A stretch of 64,000 nucleotides of DNA from Roridomyces roridus (taxonomy: Eukaryota; Basidiomycota; Agaricomycetes; Agaricales; Mycenaceae): the NCBI GenBank assembly GCA_029378245.1, contig JARKIF010000001.1, forward strand, positions 868,001-932,000, in the 5' to 3' direction. The notes beneath the pieces are model-generated. The model saw nothing but the letters and a program-made list of their open reading frames with translations. It was not told where the DNA came from and ran no database searches. The first letter of the stretch is position 1. Every line of letters starts with the position of its first letter. A program made the position numbers and the translations under genes. Below, piece after piece: positions 60,380 through 64,000 of this stretch.

Positions 60380-61703
60380 TCATACACATGTACGGAAGAT
60401 TCTCGGATACTGCTCGCCAGAGTTATCCTGAGGTGCAATGTAAATATCCATGCCATCTTCCAAATATTCTCGGAACAAAGCCAGAGGATCGCCCGGCAGA
60501 CGGAAGCCGGGCGGCCCGTGGATAGTAAGCCGGACTGGTTCTCAGCCTCTTCCGATGGATGGACACGACAGGTGCGAGGGCATCCACGATGTCAGCGGCA
60601 GTAAGTTCACCGGGACCTGAGAAAATGATCATTGCCGAGTAGACCTCCAATATGTGAAGGTTCGGAAGGAGGTGCGGATTGTGCATCAAGACATCGAACA
60701 ACTGTTTCGCACACGCGGAAAGCGGATACGAAAATTCCAACTGTGTGAGGGTTGGGACGAGAGCCATGCACTCGCCGAAGTTGGGATGTAAACACAAGGC
60801 TTCGCGAACCCGAAGCTTTTGGAGAGGCGGCGAGGATCGGCGCAGGAAGGAGTTGAAGATGGGCTCGAAGACGGTTTTCCCCAACAGATAGAGAATCTCT
60901 AGTCGAGGAGTCGAGATGCGGTTTAAGGCGCCACAATCCCCGAGACAGGTCAATCGACGCAGCTGGGGAAGAACAAGAGCGTCTGAGAGTTTCTCCCCAT
61001 CGAAATAGTCGTTGAATACCACGCGTTCCATGTCGAGTTCAACTAGATTGGGGGCAAGGCGTAGAAACTGACGGAAGGGCGCCCAGTAGTAGGACACACC
61101 TGTTTGGCCAGACACATCCAGCAACTGCAAACTGGGCAGCTCGATTTGGGGCTGGATCGACCCAAGGAGGTGGTAGAATCCATCGTCGTCAAAATCGTGG
61201 GGGTTTGTCTTGGAAAAAGATACGGTCAGGCTTGCGAGCCGTGGAGAATGCTGCAGAATGGCAGAGGCAACCGGCAAGTTGCAAGCTCCTTCGAGAAAAA
61301 GCTGCAGCGGATGACTCCCTGCACGTCGAAGCCACATTCCCAACAATTCTGCGAATCCAAATCCTCTGCCAGTGCGTACACGCAGAAGGGGGATGTGGAT
61401 GGAAGCCCACATGGTGGGGTTCGATAGTGCGACATCGGTCCAGGTATGACAGATGTTCAGCAGAACCAAAGGGGCAAGCTGGGCATTAGGCTGAACGCAG
61501 CCTGGCGGGTGGCCGGACCCCAGACATTGGCGAAAAATTTCGGATGAAATCTCGAGCGGCAGTCGAGATATAGGGTCACGTATAGCGTTCAGCTGCTGCT
61601 GGAGAAGGCTTTTACTGCTCTCGAGTTTTCTGAGCACGTCTTTCTGTCGCCAAATTTCGACGGAAACCTGTGCGATCTCCGCCTCGAGTCCTTTGGTGGA
61701 CAT
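60380..61703 (-). pseudogene. family A F-box-like copy, C-terminal frameshift
   Basis: The start is placed at the family ATG (MSTKGLEAEIAQVSVEI) at 61703; an in-frame ATG four codons upstream (61715) is possible. The coiled coil, F-box (RLPLEISSEIFRQCL), NICHTWTDVALSNPTMWASI and repeats are open. Near 60536 one extra A in AGAACCAGTCCGG shifts the frame: relatives and the alternative frame give RLRTVRLTIHGPPGF, then DPLALFREYLEDGMDIYI, ending at 60380, whereas the shifted frame ends at 60423 with unrelated residues. Only the last ~55 residues are affected, so a protein with a changed tail may still be made. Confidence 0.75.
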
Positions 61704-61715
61704 CTCCTGAGACAT

Positions 61716-62250
61716 CCCTGGACTGTGTTGCGTGAGTCTTCAAAATAGAGCAGACAGCTGGGACTCGCCTACCTTGATTCTCAAACACTTGGAGTATCGC
61801 CTTTGGGAACACCCCGAGCAGTTGAAGAGTAGAGCTTTGCGAAAGGGGATGACTCGGATGAGGGTGAGAGGCAAACCGGCGTTGATCGCAATGGTGCACA
61901 GCTTCGAAGTCTCACCCGAGCGCGTACATGGAGAGGCACATCTGTTGCAGAGCACCGTGCATAAATCCAGATTGATACGCATTGTAAATAATTTTTAAAA
62001 ATAGCTGAATATTGCTTCTTCCAGTGTCGCCGGCTGTTTGAACCTACGGAGAATCCGCGTGAACCTGACCATATTGGGCTCGAAGCAGAACAGCCGCAGA
62101 TGGTCTTGACTACTACAGTCTACAAACTTCTATAAGACCGTGCCAATAGCCTACATGTCTCATCACATCCGGCTCCGCTTTCCCGCGCTCGCTGCCACTG
62201 GCTCGACCAAGGCCCGACACTTTCACTCGCTGAATCCCGAAGAAGCGCGA
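61716..62250. other. intergenic between tandem A copies
   Basis: This holds the promoter side of the 61703 copy and the 3' flank of the 62251-63537 gene. The block at 61740-61910 aligns with 63700-63830, the upstream region of the next copy. Confidence 0.45.
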
Positions 62251-63537
62251 TCAAGTCTCAGTCCCAATGTAAATACCCATCCCATCGTCCAAATATTCTC
62301 GGAACAGAGCAAGAGGATCGTCCGGCAGACCCACATGAGACGGCCCATTTTGATATGGATCATGGATAGTGAGCCGCACGCTTTTTAGCATGGTACGGCG
62401 AGCAGACAGGACATGTGCGAGGGCATCCAAGACATCAAGGGGACTGGGTTCATTTGGGTACCTGATGATTGAGTCGACCTTCAATATTCGGAGGTTCGGA
62501 AGTAGGTGTGGATTGTGCACCAAGAAATCGAACAACTGTTTCGCAAACAAGGTACTCGGAGACAAGCATTCCAACTGTGCGAGGGTTGGAATGAGAGCCA
62601 TGGACTCGCCGAAGCTGGGATCGAAATGCAAGGCTTCGTGCAACCAAAGCCTCCGCAGAGGCGGTGAGGATCGGCGCAGGAATGAGTTGAAACTGCGTTT
62701 GGAGATTGCCTCCGCCAGCAGATTGAGAGTTTTGAGTCGTGGAGCCGAGATCCAATCCAAGGCGTAAAACCCCTCGAAATAGGTTAGTATACGCAGACGA
62801 GGCAGAACGAGTGGTTCGAGTGCCGCTTCGTCATCGGAATCCTGAATGAAGACTATGTCTTGCAAGCCGAGTTCAACTAGCTTGGGGCAACGGCATAGGA
62901 GCTGGCGGAAGGGCAGCCAATACCACTGCACATCTTGTCGCCCATTCAACTCTAGCACCTTGAGGCTGGACAGCTCCATTTTGGGGTCAATTCCCCCAAA
63001 GAATTCGGATAATTCATCCTCGTCGTCGGATTGATCTTGGGAATCATCGGCGCTTGGCAAGGTGATGGTGAGGCTTTGGAACTGCGGAGAACGCTGCAGA
63101 ATTGTAGAGGCCACTAGCGGGTCGCAGATTCCTTCGAGGAAAATCTGCAGCGGACGACTCCGTGCACGTCGAAACCACATTTCCAACAACTCTGCGGATC
63201 CCGTGCATGCACGCGGAAGGACGATGTGAATAGAAGCCCAAAGGGAGGGGTTGGCTAGTGCGATATTGGTCCAAGCATGAGAGATGTTTAGGAAAAGTAA
63301 AGGGGCAAGATGGACTTTGGGTTGAACGCAACCACGCGGGTAGTCGGACTCGGGGAGACATTGCATAAAAATCTCGGACGAGATCTCGAGCGGTAGTCGC
63401 GCGATTGGGTCACGTAGAGCGTTAAGCTGTTGCTGGAGAAGACTTTTACTGCTCTCGAGTTTTCTGAGCACATCTCGCTGGCGCTCAATTTCAAGAGAAA
63501 CGCGCTCGATCTGCGCCGCGATTCCTTCGGTGGACAT
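62251..63537 (-). CDS. family A F-box-like protein, intact
   Basis: This is a 428-residue uninterrupted frame. The coiled coil (IAAQIERVSLEIERQRDVLRKLES), F-box (RLPLEISSEIFMQCL), NISHAWTNIALANPSLWASI and the repeat region (SFNSFLRRSSPPLRRLWL, ESMALIPTLAQLECL, PLALFREYLDDGMGIYIG) are all present, with an acidic insert (DSQDQSDDEDELSEFF) at about 185. An AG acceptor (GTTCAG) lies directly before GAGATG, as in the plus-strand copies. Together with the 61703 copy and the 59987 remnant it forms a head-to-tail trio more diverged from the 3-40 kb copies. Its role as SCF adaptor is inferred. Confidence 0.85.
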   Translation of the reverse strand: MSTEGIAAQIERVSLEIERQRDVLRKLESSKSLLQQQLNALRDPIARLPLEISSEIFMQCLPESDYPRGCVQPKVHLAPLLFLNISHAWTNIALANPSLWASIHIVLPRACTGSAELLEMWFRRARSRPLQIFLEGICDPLVASTILQRSPQFQSLTITLPSADDSQDQSDDEDELSEFFGGIDPKMELSSLKVLELNGRQDVQWYWLPFRQLLCRCPKLVELGLQDIVFIQDSDDEAALEPLVLPRLRILTYFEGFYALDWISAPRLKTLNLLAEAISKRSFNSFLRRSSPPLRRLWLHEALHFDPSFGESMALIPTLAQLECLSPSTLFAKQLFDFLVHNPHLLPNLRILKVDSIIRYPNEPSPLDVLDALAHVLSARRTMLKSVRLTIHDPYQNGPSHVGLPDDPLALFREYLDDGMGIYIGTET

Positions 63538-64000
63538 CTCCTGAACGTACCGCGTGAGCAGAGCATCGACTTGACAGAAATGGAGGCATACGCGTTTCAG
63601 GAGGGAAGGTCAACGCTGGAAAGACTTGAATTGAAGAACGATTGCGTCTTGCTGGCAGCTGCCGCCGGATGAGTCTTCAAGGGAGAGAAAAATAGCCGCA
63701 ATTCGCCTACCGTGGTTCTAAAGCACGTTGAGGATCGTCTCTTCCCACCAAAAACCGGCAGGTTTTGCAAGGGGATGATGATGGTAAGAAGAAAGGCGAC
63801 TTTGATCGTGATGATGCACAGCCAGGCTCCCACAGACATCCATGCCGCGGCCGCGGCGTATTCAGCGTGCAAACTAGCCGCAGATCTCATTGGATACAGA
63901 ATGCTACGCGATGTAAAATTACTCGTTTCCTTTTTCTTTTTCATCTCACACTCGGGATTCGGCTGCTTGCAGGAGTCTGGTCTTGGCTTCTGACTTTGAA
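63538..64000. other. upstream region of the last A gene
   Basis: This contains the presumed promoter and a block (63700-63830) homologous to the region upstream of the neighbouring A copy. Nothing else is recognisable to the window end. Confidence 0.4.

Overview
The window looks like nuclear DNA of a mushroom-forming basidiomycete (Agaricomycetes; Mycena-like Agaricales is my inference). Genes carry many 46-60 nt GT-AG introns. Recognisable products include an S10 carboxypeptidase, a GH79 glucuronidase, a pleiotropic-drug-resistance ABC transporter, and MYND/Kelch, BTB and F-box-like proteins. All calls come from reading the sequence, without a database search.

Two lineage-expanded F-box-like families dominate. 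Family A is about 430 aa and begins with a coiled coil starting MS(T/A)xxIEAQIEQ. Family B is about 480 aa and begins with a Cys-rich MPCDSSCSTHC motif followed by a coiled coil. From 3.6 to 40.2 kb they form repeated divergent B(-)/A(+) modules, with a 0.4-0.7 kb shared upstream region in compact modules and convergent 3' ends. A tandem group of A copies on the minus strand closes the window (59-64 kb). Only four copies are fully open: B 5117-6565, B 28973-30457, A 38873-40168 and A 62251-63537. The others carry frameshifts, stops, deletions or insertions. Nine A copies and several B copies appear to have a short 5'-UTR intron whose acceptor lies next to the start codon.

Ordinary genes sit between these blocks: a DOPA-dioxygenase-like gene (12.0-13.2 kb, one missing base), a FRA10AC1-like splicing-associated gene (13.9-14.7 kb), a secreted serine carboxypeptidase (21.3-23.1 kb), a MYND/Kelch gene (40.5-42.8 kb), a PDR transporter (43.0-48.6 kb), four BTB paralogues (49.2-54.9 kb; two damaged) and a GH79 enzyme (55.8-58.4 kb).

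The region is full of non-autonomous mobile elements, many with resolved ends. There are two hAT-like elements with 8-bp duplications, a solo LTR in the penultimate codon of a B gene, and short TIR elements inside pseudogenes. Two elements share CATCAGGAAA termini and 2-bp duplications. The most striking is a 1.6-kb element with 117-bp, nearly perfect inverted repeats that encloses rearranged exons of CDC48/p97, apparently a gene-capturing transposon. The window reads as a fast birth-and-death cluster of ubiquitin-adaptor-type genes used repeatedly as a transposon landing site.
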